The notes under the pieces: generated by a model | The model's input: only the letters and a program-made list of their open reading frames with translations | What the model was told of the DNA's origin: nothing | Database searches by the model: none | DNA from: Herminiimonas sp. | GTDB lineage: Bacteria > Pseudomonadota > Gammaproteobacteria > Burkholderiales > Burkholderiaceae_D | NCBI GenBank assembly: GCA_028292265.1 | Contig: JAQGMR010000068.1 | Coordinates: 1-64,000, forward strand | DNA length: 64,000 nt | Direction of reading: 5' to 3' | Made by a program: the position numbers and the translations under genes | In this document: positions 17,521-26,043 of the stretch, one piece after another | How positions within the stretch are numbered: position 1 is the stretch's first letter | Layout: the number at the start of each line of letters is the position of its first letter

Positions 17521-19019
17521 CAGCCGATGTCCTCCAGGAAGGGCCGGCTGGAGTGCATCTTCATCGTAAGCCGGACCAGGCACCCCGGGTGTTGGGAGCT
17601 TGCACTGCGCGGGTTACCAAGGATGTCGACAATCGCGTCGTGCTGCTGTGCGACTTCACGCACGATCGCAAGGCCAAGCCCGCTACCCTCGACCTGGCTG
17701 CCGAGTATGCGGTAGAAGCGCTCGAAAACATGGGAGCGCTCGGCGACCGGAATCCCGGGCCCGGTGTCTTCGACTTCAAGCGCGGCAAGCCCGGCAGCAG
17801 AGTCGGCGCTGACCCGCACCGTAACCCGTCCGGAAGCCGGCGTGTAATGCAACGCATTGTCTATAAGGTTGTTGAGCAATTCGCGCAGAAGAGTGGGATT
17901 GCCATCCACCATGACTGCATGTCCGGGTTGCTCGAATCCGAAGTCGATCTTGCGGGCCACCGCGCCCTGTACCCAGTCCTGCACGACGTTGCGGGCCATC
18001 TCGGAAAGTTCGACCGGAACGAAGGGGGCGGCATGCGGCGTCTGGTTCTCGGCGCGCGCCAGTGAAAGCAACTGGTTCACCAGGCGGGTCGCCGACTCGG
18101 AACTCTTGGAAAGCTGTACGAGCGAACGATGAATTTCATGCTGGTCCTGTTGTCGCAGCGCCAGTTCAGACTGCATTCGCATGCCGGCCAGCGGCGTCTT
18201 CATCTGGTGCGCCGCGTCGGCGATAAAGCGCTTTTGCATTTGAATGCTTTGCGACAGGCGCCCAAGCATATCGTTGAGCGATTTCACCAGCGGTGTGATT
18301 TCTTCCGGCACCTGCCGCGAGTCGATCGGAGACAGATCGTCGGAGCGGCGCGCGCGGATATGTTGCTGCAGTTCGGCGAGTGGCGACAGCCCACGCGCAA
18401 GTGCGAACCAGACCAGCGCCAGCGCGATGGGAAGGATGATGAATTCCGGCAGGATTACACCCTTGATGATCTGGTTTGCCAACTGTATGCGCTTGTCCAG
18501 CGTCTCTCCGACCTGGACCAGTGCCATGCGCGGTTCGCCGGCGTTCTCGCCGGGCGGATGCTTGCTTAGGTCAACCCAGGTGTAGGCGATCCGCACGTCG
18601 GTGTTGCGCATGGTGTCGTCGCGCACCTGCACTGACCACGGCTGCGGCCGTTCTTCATCCATTGGCAGTGGCACATCGCGCTCGCCGTCGATGATTTCGC
18701 CACGCGGGCCGAGCACCTGGTAGTAGATGTTGTCGATATCGTCGGCCCGCAGGATGTCGCGGGCCGAAGCGGGCAGCGGCGCAACCACCTGGCCACCAAC
18801 TTCCTTGACCTGCTGCGCCAACACAGTCACGCGGTCCTCCAGCGCTCGATCGAAGGGCTGGTTCGCAATCGACTTGGCGATGAGGTAGGTGATGGCGATG
18901 CTGATGGGCCACAAGAGCAGCAAGGGAACCAGCATCCAGTCCAGGATTTCGCCGAAGAGCGAGCGCTGGATTTTTTCTTCCGGCTCGGTAGTCGTGAATG
19001 TCTGCTCGGCGACTTTCAT
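17520..19019 (-). CDS. Sensor histidine kinase, TctE/QseC-like
   Basis: A 499-aa membrane kinase. A transmembrane helix (MLVPLLLLWPISIAITYLIA, ~30-50) precedes a ~150-residue extracytoplasmic sensor domain, then a second helix (LPEFIILPIALALVWFALA) and HAMP. The H box is FIADAAHQMKTPLAGMR, the N box LLNNLIDNALHYTP, the G1 box VEDTGPGIPV, the F box HVFERFYRI and the G2 box GSGLGLAIVREV; all catalytic boxes are intact. ATG 19019 is used; TTG 19040, which overlaps the regulator's stop codon (TTGA), is an equally plausible start. It probably senses a carboxylate or the transport state of the downstream symporter. Confidence 0.92.
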   Translation of the reverse strand: MKVAEQTFTTTEPEEKIQRSLFGEILDWMLVPLLLLWPISIAITYLIAKSIANQPFDRALEDRVTVLAQQVKEVGGQVVAPLPASARDILRADDIDNIYYQVLGPRGEIIDGERDVPLPMDEERPQPWSVQVRDDTMRNTDVRIAYTWVDLSKHPPGENAGEPRMALVQVGETLDKRIQLANQIIKGVILPEFIILPIALALVWFALARGLSPLAELQQHIRARRSDDLSPIDSRQVPEEITPLVKSLNDMLGRLSQSIQMQKRFIADAAHQMKTPLAGMRMQSELALRQQDQHEIHRSLVQLSKSSESATRLVNQLLSLARAENQTPHAAPFVPVELSEMARNVVQDWVQGAVARKIDFGFEQPGHAVMVDGNPTLLRELLNNLIDNALHYTPASGRVTVRVSADSAAGLAALEVEDTGPGIPVAERSHVFERFYRILGSQVEGSGLGLAIVREVAQQHDAIVDILGNPRSASSQHPGCLVRLTMKMHSSRPFLEDIG

Positions 19020-19036
19020 TTGCGACGGTGTGCGTC

Positions 19037-19738
19037 TCAATGGGCGGGAGGCGGGTGGGCGGCCGCGCTCTCGGGAAATTTTTCCAGGCAGTAGCCCAGG
19101 CCACGCACCGTGGCAATGCGGACCCCGCCCAGCTCGATCTTTTTCCGCAGGCGGTGTACATAGACTTCAATGGCATTGTTGCTAACTTCTTCACCCCACT
19201 CGCAGAGATGGTCGACAAGCTGTTCCTTGGAAACCAGGCGCCCTGTTCTTTGCAGCAGGACTTCAAGAAGCCCAAGTTCACGCGCCGACAAGTCCAGCAT
19301 CTGCTCATTGACGTACGCGATACGTCCAACCTGGTCATAAGAAAGAGGCCCGTGCCTGATCACCGTCGGTCCGCCCCCAGCGCCGCGACGGGTCAGCGCG
19401 CGGACCCGCGCCTCGAGTTCAGACAGCGCGAAGGGCTTGGCCATGTAATCGTCCGCGCCAAGGTCCAGGCCGTTGACGCGCTGCTCGACCGAGTCGGCAG
19501 CGGTCAAAATCAATACCGGCATGCGTGAGTTGCGGGCGCGCAGTCGTCGCAGGACCTCAAGTCCGGGCATCTTCGGCAATCCGAGGTCGAGGATAAGAAG
19601 GTCGAAGTCCTGCGTGGAGAGCGCATAGTCTGCCTCCTGCCCATTCTTCACGCAGTCGGTGGCATAGCCGGATTGACGCAGTGACCGGGTCAGCCCGTCG
19701 GCGAGCACACTATCGTCTTCTGCCAGCAAAATACGCAT
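19037..19738 (-). CDS. OmpR-family response regulator, TctD-like
   Basis: A 233-aa transcription factor. The receiver domain has acidic pair LLAEDDSVLADG, acceptor Asp in LLILDLGLPKMPGLEVL, Thr in LILTAADS and switch Lys in YMAKPFALSELEAR. The C-terminal winged helix contains LSARELGLLEVLLQRTGRLV and the recognition region NAIEVYVHRLRKKIE. It is the first gene of the operon regulator-kinase-DUF4212-symporter, divergent from recA. The start at ATG 19738 (MRILLAEDD) fits the family; the longer open frame upstream is not used. Confidence 0.93.
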   Translation of the reverse strand: MRILLAEDDSVLADGLTRSLRQSGYATDCVKNGQEADYALSTQDFDLLILDLGLPKMPGLEVLRRLRARNSRMPVLILTAADSVEQRVNGLDLGADDYMAKPFALSELEARVRALTRRGAGGGPTVIRHGPLSYDQVGRIAYVNEQMLDLSARELGLLEVLLQRTGRLVSKEQLVDHLCEWGEEVSNNAIEVYVHRLRKKIELGGVRIATVRGLGYCLEKFPESAAAHPPPAH

Positions 19739-19998
19739 CGTGGGGACCGCCTCGGTGAGGGACCTGTTGGAAGGCATGCTGATCGCATTGTTGCCGCAAG
19801 CAAGCGTCGGCGGCGGTGCACGACTGTGCAGTCCGACGGCCAGGGCGATTGGGCCCAAAACCGCACAGCCTACGGCCGACTAGCGCAACCTCAGTCTATT
19901 GTGTTTCAGATTTGACAGCAAGGTGGTGCACGGGCAGGCCCGGCACGGCAGGTTCCCCGAAACCACGAAATAAACACCGAAAAATAACGCTTAAAGGC

Positions 19999-20028
19999 TT
20001 GCACATATTACTGTTTGTTTATACAGTA
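19999..20028 (+). promoter_or_regulatory. recA promoter with LexA (SOS) box
   Basis: A near-perfect LexA operator TACTGTTTGTTTATACAGTA spans 20009-20028 (CTGT-N8-ACAG), about 90 bp before the recA start. A -35-like TTGCAC lies at 19999-20004 and -10-like bases (TATACA/TACAGT) lie inside the operator, so LexA binding would block RNA polymerase. The rest of the 378-bp space between the response regulator and recA shows no gene. Confidence 0.9.
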
Positions 20029-20116
20029 CAGGCTGTTTCGGGAAAGCGGAGTCTGGTCAATTGCGCCGCGCTACTTGCTTGATTCCCAATTACCACCAAT
20101 CTCTCGAAAGGCCACC

Positions 20117-21229
20117 ATGGACGACAAGAAAACCGCCCCTAATCCGGACAAGAGCAAGGCGCTGGCAGCCGCTCTTGCCCAGATCGAAAAACAGTTCGGC
20201 AAGGGGTCCATCATGAAAATGGCGGATGGCGCCGTGGTGGAAGAGGTGCAGGTTGTCTCTACCGGATCTCTCGGCCTCGATATCGCTCTGGGCGTCGGCG
20301 GCTTGCCGCGCGGGCGGATCGTCGAAATTTACGGTCCGGAATCGTCCGGCAAGACCACACTGAGCCTGCAAACCATCGCGGAAATGCAAAAGCTCGGTGG
20401 CACCTGTGCTTTCATCGATGCGGAACACGCCCTCGATGTCGGCTACGCGCAAAAACTCGGCATCAATTTGTCCGACCTCCTGATTTCTCAGCCCGATACC
20501 GGCGAACAGGCGCTGGAGATTACCGATGCGCTGGTGCGCTCCGGCGGTGTTGACCTGATCGTCATCGACTCCGTGGCGGCGCTCACGCCGCGTGCGGAAA
20601 TTGAAGGCGACATGGGGGATTCGCTGCCAGGTTTGCAAGCCCGCCTGATGTCGCAGGCACTGCGCAAGCTGACCGGCTCAATTAACCGGACCAACACCCT
20701 GGTAATTTTCATCAACCAGATCCGCATGAAAATTGGCGTCATGTTTGGCAACCCCGAAACCACTACCGGCGGCAATGCGCTGAAGTTCTACGCATCCGTG
20801 CGCCTCGACATCCGTCGCACCGGCTCCATAAAATCCGGCGACGAAGTCATCGGCAATGAGACCAAGGTCAAGGTCGTCAAGAACAAGATTGCACCGCCCT
20901 TCAAGGAAGCGCATTTCGACATTCTGTATGGAGAAGGCACGTCGCGGGAAGGCGAAATCCTGGACCTCGGCTCAGACAACAAGGTGGTTGAGAAATCGGG
21001 CGCCTGGTATAGCTACAACGGTGAACGTATCGGGCAGGGCAAGGACAATGCCCGCAACTATCTGAAGGAACATCCGGAGCTGTCGCGCGAGATCGAAAAC
21101 AAGGTCCGCCTTGCCTTGGGCGTACCGCCGCTTTCGCCGGCAAAGGGTGATGCGGCGCCGGAAAAAGGTGCAGAACCTTCCGGCCGAAAAGCTGCCAAGG
21201 AAGCACGGGAAGCTAAAGAAGTCGAATAG
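20117..21229 (+). CDS. recA: Recombinase RecA
   Basis: RecA forms filaments on single-stranded DNA, promotes strand exchange and triggers LexA self-cleavage. The 370-aa protein has the N-terminal helix with [13 protein letters not shown], Walker [27 protein letters not shown], the L1/L2 regions and [20 protein letters not shown]. The C-terminus is extended and charged. ATG 20117 is the family start; the open frame continues upstream through the SOS box and is not coding there. recX follows 70 bp downstream. Confidence 0.99.
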   Translation: MDDKKTAPNPDKSKALAAALAQIEKQFGKGSIMKMADGAVVEEVQVVSTGSLGLDIALGVGGLPRGRIVEIYGPESSGKTTLSLQTIAEMQKLGGTCAFIDAEHALDVGYAQKLGINLSDLLISQPDTGEQALEITDALVRSGGVDLIVIDSVAALTPRAEIEGDMGDSLPGLQARLMSQALRKLTGSINRTNTLVIFINQIRMKIGVMFGNPETTTGGNALKFYASVRLDIRRTGSIKSGDEVIGNETKVKVVKNKIAPPFKEAHFDILYGEGTSREGEILDLGSDNKVVEKSGAWYSYNGERIGQGKDNARNYLKEHPELSREIENKVRLALGVPPLSPAKGDAAPEKGAEPSGRKAAKEAREAKEVE

Positions 21230-21264
21230 TCGGGCATCTTCGGCTGCTCGTCTGCAGATCCTGG

Positions 21265-21295
21265 CCGACCCGACCCGACCCGACCCGACTCCGAC
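21265..21295. repeat. CCGAC pentanucleotide tandem repeat between recA and recX
   Basis: Five perfect ccgac units (21265-21289) plus one more after a single t (21291-21295) end five bases before the recX start codon. They occupy the position where a Shine-Dalgarno sequence would lie, and no good one is seen. Confidence 0.85.
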
Positions 21296-21299
21296 TCTT

Positions 21300-21755
21300 A
21301 TGCCCGCAATAAAAATCAGTCTCAAGGGTCGGGCGCTGCGCTATTTGTCGGCGCGCGAACACAGCCGGATGGAATTGCGCCGCAAGCTCGCGCGGCATGC
21401 TCAGGAAGGGGAGGATGTGGAGGCGGTGCTCGACGCGCTGGAGGCGGCGAAGTTGCTGTCCGAGTCGCGATTCTCTGAGTCCCTGGTACATCGACGCGCT
21501 GCGCGCTATGGCAACAGCCGCATTCTGTTGGAGTTGCGCAGCCATGGCATTGATTCGGATGCGCTCGAAGGCATACGGGCGGAGCTGTCTGAAGACGAGG
21601 GCGCACGCGCCATGGAAGTGTGGCGCAGGAAGTATTCGACTCCGCCGGCGGACGCGATCGAACGCGCCCGCCAAATGCGCTTCCTGCAGCAGCGCGGCTT
21701 TACCCACGGCGCCATTGAGTCGGTTTTCCGCGCGCTGCGGCAGTCTGCTCGGTAA
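21300..21755 (+). CDS. recX: Recombination regulatory protein RecX
   Basis: RecX binds and caps RecA filaments and so moderates recombination and SOS induction. The 151-aa helical protein starts [20 protein letters not shown] and has the three-helix repeats typical of Rec[34 protein letters not shown], and [22 protein letters not shown] 21300 fits the family; the open frame also runs upstream into recA. The recA-recX order is standard, and both are probably induced from the SOS promoter. Confidence 0.95.
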   Translation: MPAIKISLKGRALRYLSAREHSRMELRRKLARHAQEGEDVEAVLDALEAAKLLSESRFSESLVHRRAARYGNSRILLELRSHGIDSDALEGIRAELSEDEGARAMEVWRRKYSTPPADAIERARQMRFLQQRGFTHGAIESVFRALRQSAR

Positions 21756-22297
21756 CCACCTTACGTGGCGTCCGCAATATGTCATCGAGCATGAGCACGC
21801 CACCCCAGCACTACCCGCACCCCGTCCCCACAGTCCCACTAAACCATGGCGCCACTTCAGCAAGTCCCGATTGTCCCTTGCGGGACGCTCAGGTGATCGC
21901 TCAAGGACTGGATCGTCGCACCGGAAAGCGCGCCCGATAGCACGGTCGTGCGCATGCCGGCGGCGCGTTTCCTAAATCGCTTCGGCATAGGCGGCTGTGC
22001 TAAACTCCTGAGCGTTTTATCGCACCGGTCGTTTGCTGCCTTGCATTCCTCGGCACCGCCTGCAGGACCGGAAATGACTTCTCGAGCACGTGTTCCCCAT
22101 GCCTCTGCCGCAATCCAGTAGTCCCCGAAAATTAAAGCACTGCCGCGCTCTCCAGCTCAGCGCCTATGAGCGCGCTGACGGCCTTTGGGATATCGACGCC
22201 CGCATCTCCGGGACCGCTTCGGATTGCCCCACCAGTCAAGTTTAGATCCAGCATTCAGCCATTCAGCCATCCAACCAGTATTTGAAGGGAAGCTTCC
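21756..22297. other. Gene-free stretch between recX and sucC
   Basis: About 540 bp with no reading frame I would support. It should hold the sucCD promoter, but no clear -35/-10 pair, operator or hairpin was recognised by eye. Confidence 0.4.
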
Positions 22298-23464
22298 ATG
22301 AAAATCCATGAGTACCAGGGCAAAGAAATACTTCGCAAATTCGGCGTGACGGTTCCACGCGGAATTCCATGCATGTCCGTTGACGAAGCAGTCCCGGCGG
22401 CGGAGAAGCTGGGTGGCTCGGTATGGGTCGTCAAGGCGCAGATCCACGCTGGCGGGCGGGGCAAGGGCGGCGGCGTCAAGGTGGCCAAGTCGCTTGATCA
22501 GGTTCGCGACTATGCCAAGGCCATCATGGGCATGCAACTGGTTACCCATCAAACGGCAGCAAGCGGACAAAAAGTACGCCGGCTGTTGATTGAGGAAGGC
22601 GCCGATATCAAGAAGGAGCTGTATGTCAGCATGGTGACCGATCGCGTTAGCCAGCGCGTGGTCCTGATGGCGTCCAGCGAAGGTGGTATGGACATTGAGG
22701 AAGTCGCCGAGAAGCATCCGGAACTGATTCACAAGATTGCGATCGACCCGTCGGTCGGCCTGACCGATTCTGAAGCCGATGATATCTCGCGCAAGATCGG
22801 CATTCCAGAGGCTTCACTCGCCGACGCACGCACCCAGTTGCAGGGACTGTACAAGGCATATTGGGAAACCGATGCATCGCTCGCCGAAATCAATCCGCTG
22901 ATCCTGACTGGTTCCGGCAAGGTTATCGCGCTTGACGCCAAGTTCAACTTCGATTCCAACGCGCTATTCCGCCATCCAGAAATCGTCGCGTACCGTGACC
23001 TGGACGAAGAAGACCCGGCCGAAGTCGAAGCATCGAAATTTGATCTTGCCTACATTTCTCTCGACGGCAATATCGGCTGCCTGGTAAACGGCGCCGGGCT
23101 GGCGATGGCCACCATGGACACCATCAAGCTGTTTGGCGGCGAGCCGGCCAACTTCCTAGACGTCGGCGGCGGCGCTACCGCCGAGAAGGTGACCGAAGCG
23201 TTCAAGATCATGTTGAAGAACCCGGAATTGAAGGCGATCCTGGTCAACATCTTCGGCGGCATCATGCGATGTGACGTGATCGCCGAAGGCGTGATCACCG
23301 CATCGCGTGCCGTGCAGCTTGCCGTGCCGCTGGTTGTACGCATGAAAGGCACTAACGAGGACATCGGCAAGAAGATGCTGGCCGACTCAGGTCTGCCCAT
23401 TATCGCCGCCGACACCATGGAAGAAGCCGCGCAGAAAGTAGTTGCGGCTGCCAACGGTAAATAA
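22298..23464 (+). CDS. sucC: Succinate-CoA ligase (ADP-forming), beta subunit
   Basis: SucC binds nucleotide and succinate in the TCA-cycle enzyme that interconverts succinyl-CoA and succinate with ATP formation. It is 388 aa, the usual length. [17 protein letters not shown] is the family N-terminus; the ATP-grasp region has [38 protein letters not shown] and [20 protein letters not shown], and the C-terminal CoA-ligase domain has [22 protein letters not shown]-type ribosome site precedes the ATG. sucD follows 47 bp downstream in the same operon. Confidence 0.98.
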   Translation: MKIHEYQGKEILRKFGVTVPRGIPCMSVDEAVPAAEKLGGSVWVVKAQIHAGGRGKGGGVKVAKSLDQVRDYAKAIMGMQLVTHQTAASGQKVRRLLIEEGADIKKELYVSMVTDRVSQRVVLMASSEGGMDIEEVAEKHPELIHKIAIDPSVGLTDSEADDISRKIGIPEASLADARTQLQGLYKAYWETDASLAEINPLILTGSGKVIALDAKFNFDSNALFRHPEIVAYRDLDEEDPAEVEASKFDLAYISLDGNIGCLVNGAGLAMATMDTIKLFGGEPANFLDVGGGATAEKVTEAFKIMLKNPELKAILVNIFGGIMRCDVIAEGVITASRAVQLAVPLVVRMKGTNEDIGKKMLADSGLPIIAADTMEEAAQKVVAAANGK

Positions 23465-23511
23465 ATCGAACAACGAATCGAACAACGACAACGAGAACGC
23501 AAGGATCAACC

Positions 23512-24393
23512 ATGTCGATACTCATCAATAAAACTACGCGTGTTGTCACCCAGGGCATAACCGGCAAGACCGGCCAATTCCACACCCGGATGTGCCGCGA
23601 ATACGCCAACGGCAAAAACTGTTTTGTCGCCGGCGTGAATCCAAAAAAGGCTGGCGAAGATTTTGAAGGCATTCCGATTTTCGCGACCGTGGCCGAAGCG
23701 AAGGCCAAGACCGGCGCGAATGTGTCGGTCATCTACGTGCCGCCGGCAGGTGCCGCGGCAGCCATTTGGGAAGCCGTCGAAGCAGACCTGGACCTCGCAA
23801 TCTGCATAACCGAAGGCATTCCGGTTCGGGACATGATGGCCGTCAAGGACCGCATGGCAAAGGCCGGCTCCCGCACGCTGCTGCTCGGACCGAACTGCCC
23901 GGGGCTCATCACGCCAGATGAAATCAAGATCGGCATCATGCCGGGCCACATCCACAAGAAGGGTCGCATCGGCGTCGTATCACGTTCCGGCACCTTGACC
24001 TATGAAGCAGTCGGCCAGTTGACTGCACTTGGCATGGGCCAGTCAACCGCTGTCGGCACAGGCGGCGACCCGATCAATGGCTTGAAGCACATTGACATCA
24101 TGAAGATGTTTAACGACGATCCAGATACGGATGCCGTCATCATGATCGGCGAAATCGGTGGTCCGGATGAAGCCAATGCGGCCTACTGGATTCGCGACAA
24201 TATGAAGAAGCCGGTAGTCGGCTTCATCGCCGGTGTAACGGCGCCCGCGGGCAAGCGCATGGGTCATGCCGGCGCATTGATCTCTGGCGGTGCCGATACA
24301 GCGCAAGCCAAGCTCGACATTATGGAAGCCTGTGGCATCAAGGTCACCAAGAACCCGTCCGAGATGGCCCGACTGCTCAAGTCCATCCTGTAG
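23512..24393 (+). CDS. sucD: Succinate-CoA ligase (ADP-forming), alpha subunit
   Basis: SucD carries the CoA site and the active-site His that is phosphorylated in catalysis. The 293-aa protein has the N-terminal Rossmann CoA-binding domain (RVVTQGITGKTGQFHTRMC), VSVIYVPPAGAAAAIWEA, LLLGPNCPGLITPDE and the phospho-His loop GKRMGHAGALISGG. It forms the heterodimer or heterotetramer with SucC encoded immediately upstream. Confidence 0.98.
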   Translation: MSILINKTTRVVTQGITGKTGQFHTRMCREYANGKNCFVAGVNPKKAGEDFEGIPIFATVAEAKAKTGANVSVIYVPPAGAAAAIWEAVEADLDLAICITEGIPVRDMMAVKDRMAKAGSRTLLLGPNCPGLITPDEIKIGIMPGHIHKKGRIGVVSRSGTLTYEAVGQLTALGMGQSTAVGTGGDPINGLKHIDIMKMFNDDPDTDAVIMIGEIGGPDEANAAYWIRDNMKKPVVGFIAGVTAPAGKRMGHAGALISGGADTAQAKLDIMEACGIKVTKNPSEMARLLKSIL

Positions 24394-24395
24394 AA

Positions 24396-24444
24396 AGCCG
24401 CAAGGCTGCTGGTGAACTGAATCGGTTCATTAGCAGCCTCGGCT
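24396..24444 (+). terminator. Long imperfect hairpin after sucD
   Basis: Nested arms AGCCG/CGGCT, AGGCTGCT/AGCAGCCT and TGAAC/GTTCA, with small internal loops, pair across 24396-24444. The structure starts two bases after the sucD stop and ends six bases before the PP2C start codon. There is no run of T after it, so a classic Rho-independent terminator is doubtful. It may instead act as a 3'-stabilising or attenuating structure that lowers expression of the phosphatase gene. Confidence 0.6.
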
Positions 24445-24450
24445 TCATTC

Positions 24451-25284
24451 ATGGCAACCAAGCACCCGTCGCGGCTGCGCTATGCAGCCAGAACCGATCC
24501 CGGCAGGGTGCGCGCGCATAACGAAGACGCATATTCAATCCGGCCGGACCTGTGCTTCGCCATCGTCGCCGATGGAATGGGCGGTTACAGCGCGGGCGAA
24601 GTGGCCAGCGGTATTGCAACCTCCGTTCTGACCGAAGCGCTAGAAGAGCGCCTGAGCGATCCCAAGGCACTGCGGAGCAACGACACACGCCAGTTGCACC
24701 GGTTGATGGTCGAATGCATTGAGCATGCCAGCGCATCGATCTTTGAAGCCGCTCGCCTCGAACCGGGATATCAAGGTATGGGCACCACATTGGTCGCCGC
24801 CTTGTTCCACTACCACGGCGTCAGCATTGCCCATGTCGGCGATTCTCGCGGCTATCGACTGCGCAACGGCGAACTGGAACAACTCACGCGCGATCATTCC
24901 TTCCTTCAGGAGCAAATAGATGCGGGCCTCATTACGATAGAGCAGGCACGCAACTCGCAGGACCGCAATCTGGTGACCCGTGCCATGGGCGTCGAACCGG
25001 AAGTCGAGGTCGAAATTCATCTGCACGACGTGCGCACCGGCGATCTGTTCCTGCTGTGCTCCGACGGTCTGACCGAAATGCTCTCGGACGCACGCATTGC
25101 CGCGGAGTTGACCCGCGCATCAGATGACCTTGACCTCGTGTGCCAGGCGTTGATCGATGCGGCAAACGAACGCGGCGGACTGGACAACATTTCTGTCGCG
25201 CTGGTAGCCGTGGACGAGTATGGTGAACCGACGTTACCGACTGGCTGGCTCTCAAGATTGACGCGGCGGATCGGAAGCCGGTAG
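24451..25284 (+). CDS. PP2C-type serine/threonine protein phosphatase
   Basis: A 277-aa soluble metal-dependent phosphatase of the bacterial Stp1/PrpC group. Conserved acidic metal ligands appear in TDPGRVRAHNEDAYS, IVADGMGGYSAGE, IAHVGDSRGYRLRNG, LLCSDGLTEML and GLDNISVALV. It removes phosphate from Ser/Thr residues, commonly opposing a Hanks-type kinase, but no kinase is encoded in this window. It follows sucD after a strong hairpin and precedes the pilin modules. Confidence 0.93.
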   Translation: MATKHPSRLRYAARTDPGRVRAHNEDAYSIRPDLCFAIVADGMGGYSAGEVASGIATSVLTEALEERLSDPKALRSNDTRQLHRLMVECIEHASASIFEAARLEPGYQGMGTTLVAALFHYHGVSIAHVGDSRGYRLRNGELEQLTRDHSFLQEQIDAGLITIEQARNSQDRNLVTRAMGVEPEVEVEIHLHDVRTGDLFLLCSDGLTEMLSDARIAAELTRASDDLDLVCQALIDAANERGGLDNISVALVAVDEYGEPTLPTGWLSRLTRRIGSR

Positions 25285-25485
25285 CTGGTGATGCGCTGGT
25301 ACCTATGCGCGCTTTATCACTAAGGCGAACTAAGCCGCACAATATTTATGACAATTCTAGTGCTTGATCGAGAGTAATCTGACGTACTTTGCAGAAGCAC
25401 TGACAACCCCGGTCACATCCTCCTCCGCGATCACTCGATCGCCGAACTTTTAACTCTCCGTTGGTCCGTATCGTCGTTGGTAAAA

Positions 25486-25501
25486 CGGCATGGATATTGC
25501 G
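25486..25501 (+). promoter_or_regulatory. Sigma-54 (-24/-12) promoter of the first pilin gene
   Basis: CGGCATGGATATTGCG matches the TGGCAC-N5-TTGCA pattern with the essential GG (25487-25488) and GC (25499-25500) spaced exactly as required. The predicted start near 25512 gives a ~40-nt leader to the ATG at 25552. Type IV pilin genes are classically transcribed by RpoN with the PilSR two-component system (established for Pseudomonas); PilR sites were not identified. Confidence 0.7.
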
Positions 25502-25551
25502 AAATGCTGTCAGACAGATTTTCCTGTCGGCATTTTGAATACGGAGAAACC

Positions 25552-26028
25552 ATGCACAGCATTTCACTTCAACGCCGCTCGCAACGCGGCTTTACTTTGA
25601 TTGAGTTGATGATCGTCGTCGCGATCATCGGGATCCTGGCTGCGATCGCTATTCCGCAGTATCAGAATTACGTCACCCGCGCGAAGCTTTCAAAGGTGGT
25701 CGCTGCCATGGACCCCATCAAGCTTGCTTTGGCCGAATACGCTCAGAATAACGGTGGGGTCGTCAATACAATCACTGCTGGCGCTTGGACCGCTCCGATC
25801 AATAGCGGCGGTTTGGGGCTCGGCGGAGCCCCGGTAGCCAATGCGGAGATTGCGACTTGGACCTTGAACGCTAACGGTACCGTAACTACAACCCTTAACG
25901 CGACATTATGTGGCGGCACTGTCATAACCTGGACGCCCAATGTCAACGCCAACGCAGTTACCTTTAGCGCAAACTCCAATGCGGCAGCAGGGTCGATCTG
26001 CGCCAACGAGATAGGGAAGTGGAATTAA
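25552..26028 (+). CDS. Type IV pilin, first copy
   Basis: A 158-aa prepilin with a 13-residue leader ending RRSQRG, cleaved before [20 protein letters not shown], the class-III N-methylation signal and hydrophobic stalk, with Glu5 present. The mature protein (~145 aa) ends in a Gly/Asn/Thr-rich head with two Cys (TLCGG and SICANE) that can form the C-terminal disulfide loop. A GGAG ribosome site precedes ATG 25552. A GT-C/TPR membrane protein is encoded 15 bp downstream with no terminator between, so the two are probably co-transcribed. Confidence 0.95.
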   Translation: MHSISLQRRSQRGFTLIELMIVVAIIGILAAIAIPQYQNYVTRAKLSKVVAAMDPIKLALAEYAQNNGGVVNTITAGAWTAPINSGGLGLGGAPVANAEIATWTLNANGTVTTTLNATLCGGTVITWTPNVNANAVTFSANSNAAAGSICANEIGKWN

Positions 26029-26043
26029 TAGTGCCGGAATACT

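Noticed and set aside
21265..21295. Tandem repeats here and elsewhere considered as CRISPR
   Set aside because: Units are contiguous and short with no spacers, and no cas genes occur in the window.
25507..25517. CTGTCAGACAG palindrome just after the first sigma-54 promoter, considered as a LexA box
   Set aside because: The spacer between CTGT and ACAG is 3 bp rather than 8, so it is not an SOS operator; it may be a minor leader hairpin.
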